Assembly: GCA_963714125.1 (NCBI GenBank)
Contig: OY970234.1
Span: 2,418,001-2,482,000 of the forward strand
DNA: 64,000 nucleotides
Direction: 5' to 3'
From: CAWCAW01 sp963714125
Lineage (GTDB): Bacteria > Actinomycetota > Acidimicrobiia > Acidimicrobiales > UBA8190
The notes under the pieces are model-generated. The model had not been told where the DNA came from, made no database searches, and saw only the letters and a program-made list of their open reading frames with translations. Made by a program: the position numbers and the translations under genes. Positions 8,903 to 17,306 of the stretch are shown here, in pieces. The stretch's first letter is position 1, and each line of letters begins with the position of its first letter.

Positions 8903-9745
8903 TCAGCTGTCGCCGGCGGCGTGACGGCCACCGACGCGTGCTCGCTCACGAGGTCGCTCGGCGCGCCGAGCCCGCCAAATGCGACCCGAGCGGCTGGAGG
9001 GGACGCCTTGGCGCCGCGAGCGCCAGCGCCCCAGAGGCTCTTCGACACGGTGTCGGCGCACTTGGCGGCCACCCACCCTGTCGGTCTGGGTGCGCGCCGC
9101 ACGCCAGGCACTCCAGCGCGAATCGACGCGGGCCGGCCGCCAGCGCTGCGGTGGCCCTTCGGCTTCCTGCCACACCTTGACGAAGCGACCGACGGCGGTG
9201 GCGGTGATGAGCCCGAAGAACACCCACAAGGCGGGTACGAAAGCGCTGGCATTGACGGCGCCGGCGATGAAACACAAGCCAAGCAAGATGAATCGCTCAG
9301 CGCGCTCCATCAAGCCGCCCTTGGCCGAGAGCCCGAGCAGCTCAGCCTTGGCCCGCTGGTACGAGATGAGCGACGTCATGGCCAAGATGGAGAACGGGAG
9401 CAGGACGACGGTGCCGTGGTGATGGGCGGTCAGATACCACGCCACCCCGCCCAACAAAAAGGCGTCCGAAATGCGGTCGGCCACCGAGTCGAAGAACGCC
9501 CCCCGCACCGAGGCCGTCCCCGACGCCTTGGCCACGGGCCCGTCGAACAAGTCGGGGAGCCCGGTCGGAAAGAGCAGGAAGATGCCGATCACCAGATGGC
9601 CGGCACCCACCACCACGGCGGTGACCATCGACATGACCAGCCCGAAGATGGTCAATACGTCGGCGTTGATCTTGGCCCGGACGAGCGCATGGCCCACGGG
9701 CTTGGTGGTGCGGTCCACGGCGTGGCGCCAGCGACCATCGAACAT
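8903..9745 (-). CDS. pgsA: Phosphatidylinositol phosphate synthase-like CDP-alcohol phosphatidyltransferase
   Basis: Multi-span membrane enzyme that would join CDP-diacylglycerol to inositol phosphate. Start at ATG 9745 is fixed by a strong GGAGG nine bases upstream; it gives 280 residues. The CDP-alcohol motif is present as DLFDGPVAKASG followed by GAFFDSVADR, so all four metal Asp are there, but the usual Ala-Arg after the Gly is Ala-Lys. The last 80 or so residues form an Arg-rich tail not needed by the family. Neighbours (acyltransferase, pimA) support PI rather than PG synthesis. Confidence 0.85.
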   Translation of the reverse strand: MFDGRWRHAVDRTTKPVGHALVRAKINADVLTIFGLVMSMVTAVVVGAGHLVIGIFLLFPTGLPDLFDGPVAKASGTASVRGAFFDSVADRISDAFLLGGVAWYLTAHHHGTVVLLPFSILAMTSLISYQRAKAELLGLSAKGGLMERAERFILLGLCFIAGAVNASAFVPALWVFFGLITATAVGRFVKVWQEAEGPPQRWRPARVDSRWSAWRAARTQTDRVGGRQVRRHRVEEPLGRWRSRRQGVPSSRSGRIWRARRAERPRERARVGGRHAAGDS

Positions 9746-9943
9746 GTCTTGAGTTCCTCCCGAACAAAAGCAGTTCCAGCCTAACCCGGCCATCCCGGCG
9801 ACCTACTCATGGTGCCCCCATGCTGGCCGGAGGGGTCTCCCTGCCCTCGAAACCGGCCCTACCCCGGGCGCCGGCACCCCGTTAGGCTTTTCGTAGCGGT
9901 GGCGGCCAGGAGCCGTCACGGTCTCAAAGGGGGGGTTCGCCAA
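9746..9943. other. Divergent intergenic region, pgsA / EF-G-like gene
   Basis: A 198-base gap between divergently read genes. It holds the pgsA ribosome site (GGAGG near 9754-9758) at one end and a G-run ahead of the GTG at 9944 at the other. It must carry both promoters, but I see no convincing -35/-10 pair, and no coding or RNA feature. Confidence 0.5.
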
Positions 9944-12004
9944 GTGCCGAGCTATCCACCGTCGAAGATCCGCAACGTCGCTCTGGTCGGGCACAACGGT
10001 GCCGGCAAGACGACCCTCGCCGAGGCCTTGCTCTTCGCCACCGGCGTGACATCGCGCCAGGGCCGCGTCGACGACGGGACCACCGTCAGCGACTTCGAGC
10101 CCGAGGAGGTCAAACGGCACATGTCGCTGTCGTTGGCCATGACGCCTTTCGTGGTCGGTGACGTCAAGGTCAACCTCATCGACACGCCGGGCTACGCCGA
10201 TTTTTTCGGCGAGGTGCGGGCCGCCTGTTCGGTGGCCGACCTGGCTGTCATCGTGGTCAGCGCGGTGGAGGGCGTCGAAGCGCAAACCGAAGCGGCCTGG
10301 CAGTGGGCGGCGGAGATAGGGCTGCCGCGCCTGGTGGTGGTCAACAAGCTCGATCGCGAACGGGCCAGCTTCGACCGCACCCTGGCCGCATTGCGCGACC
10401 GCTTCGGCGCCGGCATCGCCCCGCTCGAACTTCCCGTCGGTGAGGAGGCCGGGTTCCGCGGCATCGCCGACCTCTTGACCGACCAAGCCATCACCTATGA
10501 CGGGGGCAAGCCCGTGTCGGGTCCCATCCCCGACGATCTGGCCGAGCTCGAACACCAAGTGCGCGAGCAACTGGTCGAGGGCATCGTGGTCGGCGACGAC
10601 GCCTTGATGGAGCGCTACCTCGACGGCGATGTACCTTCCAGCGAGGAGCTCGAGGCCACCTTGGCCACCGGCGTACTCCAGGGCTTGGTATTTCCCGTGG
10701 TGTGCGCGTCGGGACTCACCGCCGTGGGCATCGACCGCCTGGCCACCTTGCTGGCCGAGGTGGCACCCGCACCAACGAGTCGGCCCCCCGCCGAGGTCTT
10801 GGCCGGAGAATCAATGCAGGAGGTGCCGGTTGACCCTGCCGCCGCTCCCCTGGCTCGGGTGTTCAAGACCATCTCGGATCCTTATGTCGGCAAGATCTCG
10901 TTGTTGCGTGTGCTGTCGGGGACGATCCGGCCCGACACCGTGCTCACCAACCCACGCACCCATACCGACGAGCGGCTGCATGTCCTGGAACTCCTGCGGG
11001 GCAAGGACACCGACACCATGAGCGAGGTGCAGGCGGGCGACTTGGTAGCCGTGCCCAAGCTTTCGGACACCACCACGGGCGACACCTTGGCGCCTAAAGG
11101 CACGCCGGTGCGCGTGCCTCCGCCTGAGCCCGAGCCTCCCGCCTTGGCCATCGCCATCCGTCCCAAATCCAAGGGGGACGAGGACAAGCTCATGACGGGG
11201 CTGCACCGGTTGCAAGAGGAGGACCCCGCCTTGACTGTTGAGCGCGTCGACGAGACGCACCAGACCATCTTGCGCGGCACCGGCGAGACCCATCTGGCCG
11301 TCACCTGCGACCGCCTGCACCGCAAGTTCAGCGTGGAGGTGGAAACCGAAGACGTGCGCATTGCGTATCGCGAGACCATCACCAAACAGTCAGAGGCCGA
11401 AGGCAAGTACAAGAAACAGACCGGTGGCCACGGCCAATACGGGGTGGCGTCGCTGCGCATCAGTCCCCTCGAGCGCGGCGAAGGCTTTCATTTCGTCGAC
11501 CAGGTGGTCGGGGGCGCCATTCCCAAGCAGTACATCCCCGCCGTCGAGAAGGGCGTCATCGAAGCCATGAGCCAAGGTGGCGTGTTCGGGTTCCCCGTCG
11601 TCGATGTCCAGGTGGCGCTGTACGACGGCAAGTTCCACAGCGTGGACTCGTCGGAGATGAGCTTCAGGATGGCGGGGTCGCTTGCCTTTCGAGAAGCCAT
11701 GGCAGGGGCCGGACCGGCACTGCTCGAGCCCGTATCACGGCTCGAGGTGACCGTGCCCGCCTCCATGCAAGGCGACATATTGGGCGACCTCAACTCGCGG
11801 CGCGGGCGCGTGCAGGGAACCGACGCCGTGGCGGGCGGCCTGCAGATGATCACCGCCCTCGTCCCCACCGCCGAGATCGGTCGCTATGCCGTGGACCTGC
11901 GCTCGCTGACGGGGGGTCGGGGCCGCTTTCGCACCGAGCACGACCACTACGACGTGGTGCCCGCTCCTATCGCCGAGCGCTTGTTGAAGGCCAAGGCGAG
12001 CTAG
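9944..12004 (+). CDS. EF-G-like translational GTPase (EF-G2 type)
   Basis: A 686-residue five-domain EF-G paralogue. GTG 9944 follows a G-rich ribosome site and gives VPSYPPSKIRNVALVGHNG. The P-loop is GHNGAGKTT instead of GHVDAGKTT. Switch II reads DTPGYADF, so the His that activates the GTP-hydrolysing water in EF-G (DTPGHVDF) is Tyr. NKLD is intact, and the domain IV segment GGHGQYGVASL is EF-G-like. Actinobacterial EF-G2 proteins share such changes, and mycobacterial FusA2 is reported to lack normal EF-G activity. Role here unknown. It converges on the HIT gene with overlapping stops. Confidence 0.88.
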   Translation: MPSYPPSKIRNVALVGHNGAGKTTLAEALLFATGVTSRQGRVDDGTTVSDFEPEEVKRHMSLSLAMTPFVVGDVKVNLIDTPGYADFFGEVRAACSVADLAVIVVSAVEGVEAQTEAAWQWAAEIGLPRLVVVNKLDRERASFDRTLAALRDRFGAGIAPLELPVGEEAGFRGIADLLTDQAITYDGGKPVSGPIPDDLAELEHQVREQLVEGIVVGDDALMERYLDGDVPSSEELEATLATGVLQGLVFPVVCASGLTAVGIDRLATLLAEVAPAPTSRPPAEVLAGESMQEVPVDPAAAPLARVFKTISDPYVGKISLLRVLSGTIRPDTVLTNPRTHTDERLHVLELLRGKDTDTMSEVQAGDLVAVPKLSDTTTGDTLAPKGTPVRVPPPEPEPPALAIAIRPKSKGDEDKLMTGLHRLQEEDPALTVERVDETHQTILRGTGETHLAVTCDRLHRKFSVEVETEDVRIAYRETITKQSEAEGKYKKQTGGHGQYGVASLRISPLERGEGFHFVDQVVGGAIPKQYIPAVEKGVIEAMSQGGVFGFPVVDVQVALYDGKFHSVDSSEMSFRMAGSLAFREAMAGAGPALLEPVSRLEVTVPASMQGDILGDLNSRRGRVQGTDAVAGGLQMITALVPTAEIGRYAVDLRSLTGGRGRFRTEHDHYDVVPAPIAERLLKAKAS

Positions 12005-12528
12005 GAGTTCGGCCAGGCGGCCCGCACCCGCTGCCACGTGACCGACAGCGACTCGGGTATGACGCGCACCCCGGCCACCGTCGTCATGAAGTTGGTGTCG
12101 CCGGACCACCGGGGCAAGACGTGGAGATGCAGATGGGCGGGGATGCCGGCCCCGGCGGCCCGTCCCAAGTTGGCCCCCATGTTCAAGCCGTCGGGGTTGT
12201 AGACGTCGGTCACCACGTCGGTGGCGGTTTCGAGCATCCCCCACAACTCGGCCTTTTCGTCGGCACTGAGCTCGGAGAGCTCGGCCACGTGACGGATGGG
12301 CATGACCAGGAGGTGACCCGGCGCGTACGGGTACGCGTTCAATACGGCGACGGCGTGCTCGCCGCGCCACACCATGGCGTTGTCCTCACTGGGTGGCCCC
12401 GAGACGATAATGCGGCAGAACACGCAGGCGGGCTCCCCACCGGCTTCTTCCTCGCCCGAGCGCCCCTCGGCGGTGGCTTTGACGACGTACTCATGGCGCC
12501 ATCCCGCCCACAGGACCTCGAGGCTCAC
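12001..12528 (-). CDS. HIT family hydrolase/phosphorylase (Ap4A phosphorylase-like)
   Basis: A 175-residue HIT protein, probably acting on dinucleoside polyphosphates as its mycobacterial counterpart beside thrS does. The catalytic triad is HLHLHV (HxHxH form). A CVFC pair near residue 35 suggests the zinc-binding form, and the start LEVLWAGWRHEYV matches the actinobacterial Ap4A phosphorylase type. GTG 12528 overlaps the thrS stop by four bases, so the pair is coupled. The 3' end overlaps the convergent EF-G-like gene. Confidence 0.88.
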   Translation of the reverse strand: MSLEVLWAGWRHEYVVKATAEGRSGEEEAGGEPACVFCRIIVSGPPSEDNAMVWRGEHAVAVLNAYPYAPGHLLVMPIRHVAELSELSADEKAELWGMLETATDVVTDVYNPDGLNMGANLGRAAGAGIPAHLHLHVLPRWSGDTNFMTTVAGVRVIPESLSVTWQRVRAAWPNS

Positions 12529-14543
12529 GCCGCTCCGTCGGCAACGGCGCGGCTCGTTTCCGGCGAACCCTTGGACTCCACCTCGGCCACCACGTCGGCG
12601 ATGAAATCGCCGAGTGTCACGCCCCGCTGCGGATGGGCCGAGCCTCGGGCGTTGACGCCCACGGTGCCGGCGGCCACGTCGTCGTCGCCCACCACCACGA
12701 TGTACGGCACCTTGTCGAGCTTGGCGGTGCGGATCCGACTTCCGAGTGGCTCGTCGGCCAGATCCACCTCGGCGCGCAACCCCGCCAGCGCGCAGGCGAG
12801 CGCCACCTCGTCGGCGTAGGCCGCGTGATCACCGCGTACCGGGAGCACCACCACCTGCATGGGCACGAGCCATGTGGGCAGAGCCCCCGCGTAGTGCTCG
12901 AGCAGGATGGCGAAGAAGCGTTCGACGGACCCGAACAAGGCACGGTGGATCATCACGGGCCGATGGCGGCCGTTGTCCGCGCCCACGTACTCCATGCCGA
13001 AACGCTGCGGCAGCTGGAAGTCGACCTGGATGGTCGAAATCTGCCAGTGCCGTCCGATGGCGTCGCGCGTCTGGACGGAGATCTTGGGTCCGTAAAAGGC
13101 GCCGCCACCCTCGTCCATGACGAGCTCGAGGCCCATGGACGTGGCCACGGCCGCCAACGCTTCGGTGGCCTCGGCCCAGTCCTCGTCACTGCCGACGGCT
13201 TTGCCGGGAGGCCGCGTCGAGAGCTCCAAGAAGAAGTCCTCGAGACCGAAATCCTTGAGGAGATCGAGGACGAAGGTCATGAGCGACCGCAGCTCACCGG
13301 CCATCTGCTCCCGGGTGCAGAAGATGTGGGCGTCGTCTTGGGTCATGCCTCGTACTCGGGTGAGACCGTGGACGACACCGGACTTCTCGTAGCGATACAC
13401 AGTGCCGAACTCGAACAGGCGCAAGGGCAGCTCTCGGTAGGAGCGCTGGCGAGACTTGAACACGAGAATGTGGAACGGGCAGTTCATCGGCTTGAGGTAG
13501 TAGCGCTGTCCCTCGTCGAGCTCCATAGGCGGGTACATGGCCTCGGCAAACCACTCCAGGTGACCCGAGATCTCGAACAAGTCGCCCTTGGTGATGTGCG
13601 GTGAGTACACGAAGTTGTAGCCACCTTCGATGTGACGCCGGCGCGAGTAGTCCTCCATGAGGCTGCGGATCAACGCCCCCTTGGGATGGAACACGGCCAG
13701 CCCCGAGCCGATCTCGCTCGGGAAGGAGAACAAGTCGAGCTCGGCACCGATCTTGCGGTGGTCGCGCTTGGTCGCCTCTTCGAGCCGATGCAGGTGTTCG
13801 GCTAGCGCCGCGTCGGATTCCCAGGCGGTGCCGTAGATGCGCTGGAGCTGGGGGCCGTGTTCATTGCCGCGCCAGTAGGCACCGGCCACGCGCAGCAAGG
13901 CGAAATGGCCGAGGCGTCCCGTCGACGGCACATGGGGCCCCAGGCACAGGTCGGCGAAGGTTTCGGTATTGCGGTACACGCTGACGGCACTGGCGTCAGG
14001 GGCGATATCGGCGGCGGCTTCCGCCGAGAGTTCGGCGTCTTTATCCACACCCTTGATGATCTCGACCTTGTAGGGCTGGTCGGCGAACAGCGCCAAGCCG
14101 TCTTCGACGGTGTGCTCCTCGCGCACAAAGGGCTGGTCCTCGGCCACGATGGCGCGCATGCGGGCGTCGATGCGGCCCAGGTCGTCGTCGGAGAACGTGG
14201 CCCCGCCCGGAAGGTCGAAGTCGTAATAGAAGCCGTCGGCGATGGCAGGCCCGATGGCGTAGCGGGCGCCGGGCCACAGCTCCAGCACGGCTTGGGCCAA
14301 CACGTGAGCGGTGGAGTGGCGAAGCACGGTGCGCCCGGGGTCGCTTGTCGAGGTGACGACGGCCACCTCCGAGCCGTCATCCAACTCGTGATCGAGGTCC
14401 ACAGCCTTTCCATCGACGGTGGCGGCCACCGACGCGGCGGCCAGGCGCGGGCCGATGGCGCGGGCCAGATCCAAGGCCGTCGCGCCGCTCGGCAGTTCCT
14501 TTTCGGAGCCGTCAGGGAGGCGGACGGTGATAACGCCTGGCAT
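12525..14543 (-). CDS. thrS: Threonine--tRNA ligase
   Basis: Class II aminoacyl-tRNA synthetase, 672 residues. The start at ATG 14543 (AAGGAC upstream) gives the TGS domain (MPGVITVRLPDGSEKELPSG), then the editing domain with HSTAHVLAQAV, the class II core with MNCPFHILVFKSR, RYEKSGVVHGLTRVRGMTQDDAH, and the anticodon-binding end. The open frame continues to 15287, but that part overlaps mshC in another frame and is not ThrRS. The 58 bases between it and mshC hold no leader of T-box size. Confidence 0.97.
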   Translation of the reverse strand: MPGVITVRLPDGSEKELPSGATALDLARAIGPRLAAASVAATVDGKAVDLDHELDDGSEVAVVTSTSDPGRTVLRHSTAHVLAQAVLELWPGARYAIGPAIADGFYYDFDLPGGATFSDDDLGRIDARMRAIVAEDQPFVREEHTVEDGLALFADQPYKVEIIKGVDKDAELSAEAAADIAPDASAVSVYRNTETFADLCLGPHVPSTGRLGHFALLRVAGAYWRGNEHGPQLQRIYGTAWESDAALAEHLHRLEEATKRDHRKIGAELDLFSFPSEIGSGLAVFHPKGALIRSLMEDYSRRRHIEGGYNFVYSPHITKGDLFEISGHLEWFAEAMYPPMELDEGQRYYLKPMNCPFHILVFKSRQRSYRELPLRLFEFGTVYRYEKSGVVHGLTRVRGMTQDDAHIFCTREQMAGELRSLMTFVLDLLKDFGLEDFFLELSTRPPGKAVGSDEDWAEATEALAAVATSMGLELVMDEGGGAFYGPKISVQTRDAIGRHWQISTIQVDFQLPQRFGMEYVGADNGRHRPVMIHRALFGSVERFFAILLEHYAGALPTWLVPMQVVVLPVRGDHAAYADEVALACALAGLRAEVDLADEPLGSRIRTAKLDKVPYIVVVGDDDVAAGTVGVNARGSAHPQRGVTLGDFIADVVAEVESKGSPETSRAVADGAA

Positions 14544-14601
14544 GGTGAGTGTCCTTTGGTCGGAGGCGCCGGGCGGTCTCAGCCCGGCCCGCGGAACGAC
14601 A

Positions 14602-15735
14602 TCAAAGGGTAACGCCAAGCAGCGCCGCCCCCGCGCCGACGCCGCCTCGCGCCTCCGGCGCGCCGCCGTAGTCGGCGGCCCGGTCCAAAGCCACCAGCGC
14701 ACCGGGAGCGTCGAGATCATCGTCGAGGTGCCGGCGTACGTCCTCCAGGCCGGCGTCGCCGTCACCAGCCGCCCGCCAACGCGCCAAACGCGTGGCGGCC
14801 CGCTCCAAATCGGCCCACTCCCACTCCCAATCCGAGCGGTAGTGATGCGACAGCAGCGCCAAACGCAACACGGCCGGTTCCCACTTCTCGAGCACCTGGT
14901 CGACGAAGACCAAATTGCCGAGGGACTTCGACATCTTGGTCCCATCCAGGCCCACCATGCCCACATGCAGCCAATGGCGCGAGAAGGTGGTGCCGGTGAC
15001 GGACTCTGATTGGGCCGTTTCGCACTCGTGGTGGGGGAAGACGAGGTCTCGGCCTCCTCCGTGCAGATCCAACGTGGGCCCGAGTTCGCGCATGGCCAGC
15101 GCCGAGCACTCGATGTGCCAACCGGGCCGGCCCGGGCCCCATCTCGATTCCCACGCTGGCTCATCGGGGGCCGACGGCTGCCACAAGACGAAATCGAGCG
15201 GATCGCGCTTGTTGGGGTCCTCGGGCTTTCCCCCGCGCTCGGCTGCCAACACCAACATCTCCGCACGCGGCAAGTGGCTGACCTCACCGAAGCGGGGGAA
15301 GCTGCTCACGTCGAAGTAGACGGCGCCCCCCGACTGATAGGCGTTGCCCGACTCGAGCAAGGCCCCCACGAGCGACAGGATGTCGGCGATGGCCGAAGTG
15401 GCGCGCGGCTCCTTGTAGACGGGCAACAACCCGAGGGCAGCCATGCTGGCATCGAAGCGGCCCATCTCTTCGGCGGCCAAGTCCAAGTAATGCACGCCGA
15501 GTTCACGCGCCTTGCGCAGGATGTCGTCGTCGACATCGGTGACGTTGCGCACCAAGCGGGTCTCATGTCCGAGGTCTCGCAGGCGCCGTTGCAGCAGATC
15601 GAAGGTGAGGTACACCTGGGCGTGGCCGAGATGGGCAGAGTCATAGGGCGTGATGCCGCACGAGTACATCGTCACCACCGGCCCCGGATCGAAGCTGACC
15701 AGCTCCCGGCGAGCGGTATCGAACAGCCGCATCAC
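14602..15735 (-). CDS. mshC: Cysteine ligase, MshC type (mycothiol biosynthesis)
   Basis: Class I synthetase-fold protein of 377 residues. In mycothiol synthesis MshC joins Cys to GlcN-inositol using ATP. The signature CGITPYDSAHLGHAQVYLTF follows MshC, whereas CysRS has CGPTVY. Zinc ligands are in GWHIECSALA and FPHHECE, and KMSKS is intact. It is shorter than CysRS (about 460) and MshC (about 410), with a reduced C-terminus. A mycothiol-type protein at 55.5 kb fits. CysRS activity cannot be excluded from sequence alone. ATG 15735 overlaps the stop of the F420 reductase gene. Confidence 0.78.
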   Translation of the reverse strand: MMRLFDTARRELVSFDPGPVVTMYSCGITPYDSAHLGHAQVYLTFDLLQRRLRDLGHETRLVRNVTDVDDDILRKARELGVHYLDLAAEEMGRFDASMAALGLLPVYKEPRATSAIADILSLVGALLESGNAYQSGGAVYFDVSSFPRFGEVSHLPRAEMLVLAAERGGKPEDPNKRDPLDFVLWQPSAPDEPAWESRWGPGRPGWHIECSALAMRELGPTLDLHGGGRDLVFPHHECETAQSESVTGTTFSRHWLHVGMVGLDGTKMSKSLGNLVFVDQVLEKWEPAVLRLALLSHHYRSDWEWEWADLERAATRLARWRAAGDGDAGLEDVRRHLDDDLDAPGALVALDRAADYGGAPEARGGVGAGAALLGVTL

Positions 15736-16412
15736 GGGCGCGGGTCGCCGCCCGGGGCCTTATCGAGACCCCCCAGGCGCAATGTGCTGTGGCCCTTGTA
15801 GCGGATGTTCAGCGTGACGAGCACGGCCGTGAACGATTCGATAGCACCGGCCGAGGCCAAGCTCCCGGCATCGAGGGGGCGCAGCCCGGCAATCCCCGCC
15901 AACAGATCGCTGGTGGTGGCGGTGGCCTCGGCGTGATCCGAGCACACCAGCACATCGGCCAGAAGCTCGGCGTTGAGGTCGGCCAGCGTGGCCGCCGGCA
16001 GGTGGTGAGCGGCGGCGGCCACCTGGGCTTTGGGCAAGGCCGCTTGCAATGCGCCCGCCACCGAGCCACGGGCGGGGACGAGTCCGGCAAAGCCCCGGCC
16101 GTCGCGCACCAGCGCATTGGCCACCGATACAACAACCTTTCCCTCCAGCGCGTCGGAGAGACCCACCGCCGTGCTCACCAACGAGTCCCACGGCGTAGCC
16201 ACCACAACCACCTCGGCTCCGGCCGCGGCGTCATTGCCGGCACCGGTGATGGCCAGGCTTTGCTGCGGCCATGCGGCGCGCAGCGATGCCGCTACCTCCT
16301 CGGCCCGTTCCGGCTCTCGTGACCCCACCATGACGCGTACACCGCCCGCCGCCAGGCGCACAGCCAAGCCGCGACCGAGCGGACCGGTACCTCCCACGAT
16401 CCCCACTTCCAT
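15732..16412 (-). CDS. F420H2:NADP oxidoreductase-like protein
   Basis: A 226-residue Rossmann protein of the Fno/NADPH-dependent F420 reductase family, which moves hydride between F420 and NADP. The N-terminal GIVGGTGPLGRGLA loop and the GSREPERA segment (2'-phosphate binding) are seen, then VVVVATPWDSL. I chose ATG 16412 because AAGGG lies eight bases upstream; ATG 16418 is too near it. The mshC overlap suggests joint expression. An LLM flavoenzyme at 42 kb also hints at F420 use. Confidence 0.8.
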   Translation of the reverse strand: MEVGIVGGTGPLGRGLAVRLAAGGVRVMVGSREPERAEEVAASLRAAWPQQSLAITGAGNDAAAGAEVVVVATPWDSLVSTAVGLSDALEGKVVVSVANALVRDGRGFAGLVPARGSVAGALQAALPKAQVAAAAHHLPAATLADLNAELLADVLVCSDHAEATATTSDLLAGIAGLRPLDAGSLASAGAIESFTAVLVTLNIRYKGHSTLRLGGLDKAPGGDPRP

Positions 16413-16476
16413 GGGCATCACCCTTGCACACCGACTCACATCCTTCGGAGCCACATCGCGGCCCACCTCCCTCAGG

Positions 16477-16482
16477 TAGGGT
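16477..16482 (+). promoter_or_regulatory. Candidate -10 box of fabI (leaderless type)
   Basis: TAGGGT fits the actinobacterial TANNNT -10 pattern and ends exactly seven bases before the GTG at 16490, so transcription could start at the start codon. The same bases could also be read as a ribosome site (AGGTAGGG), so this is a candidate only. No good -35 is seen. Confidence 0.4.
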
Positions 16483-16489
16483 CCGGGCC

Positions 16490-17263
16490 GTGGGCATGCT
16501 CGACGGCAAGCGCATCCTCGTCACGGGGGTACTGACCGACGCCTCGTTGGCCTTTGGCGTGGCCCGCATGGCCCAGGAGCAAGGGGCCGAGATCGTCCTT
16601 TCGGGGGCCGGGCGCGGCTTGTCACTCACCAAGCGCACGGCCCGGAAGCTTCCCGTCGCAGTCGACGTCATCGAGATCGACGTGACCAACAAGGACCACC
16701 TCGCCGCGGCGGCCGCCGCGCTGGCGGCGCGCTGGGGACGGCTCGACGGTGTGTTGCACGCCATCGGCTTCGCCCCCGAGTCCTGTTTGGGCGGCGACAT
16801 CCTCAAAGCGCAATGGGAAGACGTGGCCGTCGCCGTGGAGGTCTCCGCCTACTCGTTGAAGGCCCTCGTGGAGGCATTTGCGCCCCTGCTGGTGGCGGCT
16901 GGAACATCCTCGGTCGTCGCTCTCGACTTCGACGCCACCGTGGCGTGGCCCGCCTATGACTGGATGGGGGTAGCCAAGGCCGCCCTCGAATCCCTGGCGC
17001 GCTACCTGGCGCGCGACCTCGGCCCCAAAGGGGTACGGGTCAACCTGGTGGCGGCCGGGCCCATTCGGACCATGGCGGCCAAGTCGATTCCCAGCTTCCG
17101 CAGTTTCGAAGACACCTGGGCCCAGCGAGCCCCGCTGGGTTGGGACGTCGCCGACTCCGTCCCGGTGGCCAAAGCGTGTGTGGCATTGCTGTCGGACTGG
17201 TTCCCCATGACCACCGGCGAGATGGTGCATGTCGACGGGGGCGTCCACGCCATGGGCGCCTAG
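16490..17263 (+). CDS. fabI: Enoyl-[acyl-carrier-protein] reductase, InhA-like
   Basis: NADH-dependent enoyl-ACP reductase of FAS-II, 257 residues. The start VGMLDGKRILVTGVLTDASLAF matches InhA closely, as do QEQGAEIVLSG, VHGIGF-like LHAIGFAPES, and LVAAGPIRT. The Tyr-x6-Lys pair is in PAYDWMGVAK. GTG 16490 is chosen over ATG 16496 because of spacing to upstream signals. It is divergent from the F420 reductase gene and ends in a hairpin shared with padR. Confidence 0.93.
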   Translation: MGMLDGKRILVTGVLTDASLAFGVARMAQEQGAEIVLSGAGRGLSLTKRTARKLPVAVDVIEIDVTNKDHLAAAAAALAARWGRLDGVLHAIGFAPESCLGGDILKAQWEDVAVAVEVSAYSLKALVEAFAPLLVAAGTSSVVALDFDATVAWPAYDWMGVAKAALESLARYLARDLGPKGVRVNLVAAGPIRTMAAKSIPSFRSFEDTWAQRAPLGWDVADSVPVAKACVALLSDWFPMTTGEMVHVDGGVHAMGA

Positions 17264-17286
17264 GCGCCCGACGCGCGCTGGGCGCA

Positions 17287-17302
17287 GAGCGCTTCGGCGC
17301 TC
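17287..17302. terminator. Hairpin between convergent fabI and padR
   Basis: GAGCGC-TTCG-GCGCTC is a perfect 6-bp stem with a stable UUCG tetraloop in the 43-base gap between converging genes. No T-run follows on either strand, so it would be a high-GC, bidirectional terminator without a U tract. Confidence 0.55.
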
Positions 17303-17306
17303 GGGC

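Noticed and set aside
7302..8924. 540-codon plus-strand frame opposite pimA and the acyltransferase
   Set aside because: It is antisense to clearly conserved genes and shows no domain; high-GC DNA gives such shadow frames.
14544..15287. Upstream extension of the thrS frame
   Set aside because: It overlaps mshC in another frame; ThrRS starts with its TGS domain at 14543, with a ribosome site before it.
14602..15735. Calling this gene cysS
   Set aside because: The CGITPYD signature and short length fit MshC better; CysRS activity remains a lesser option.
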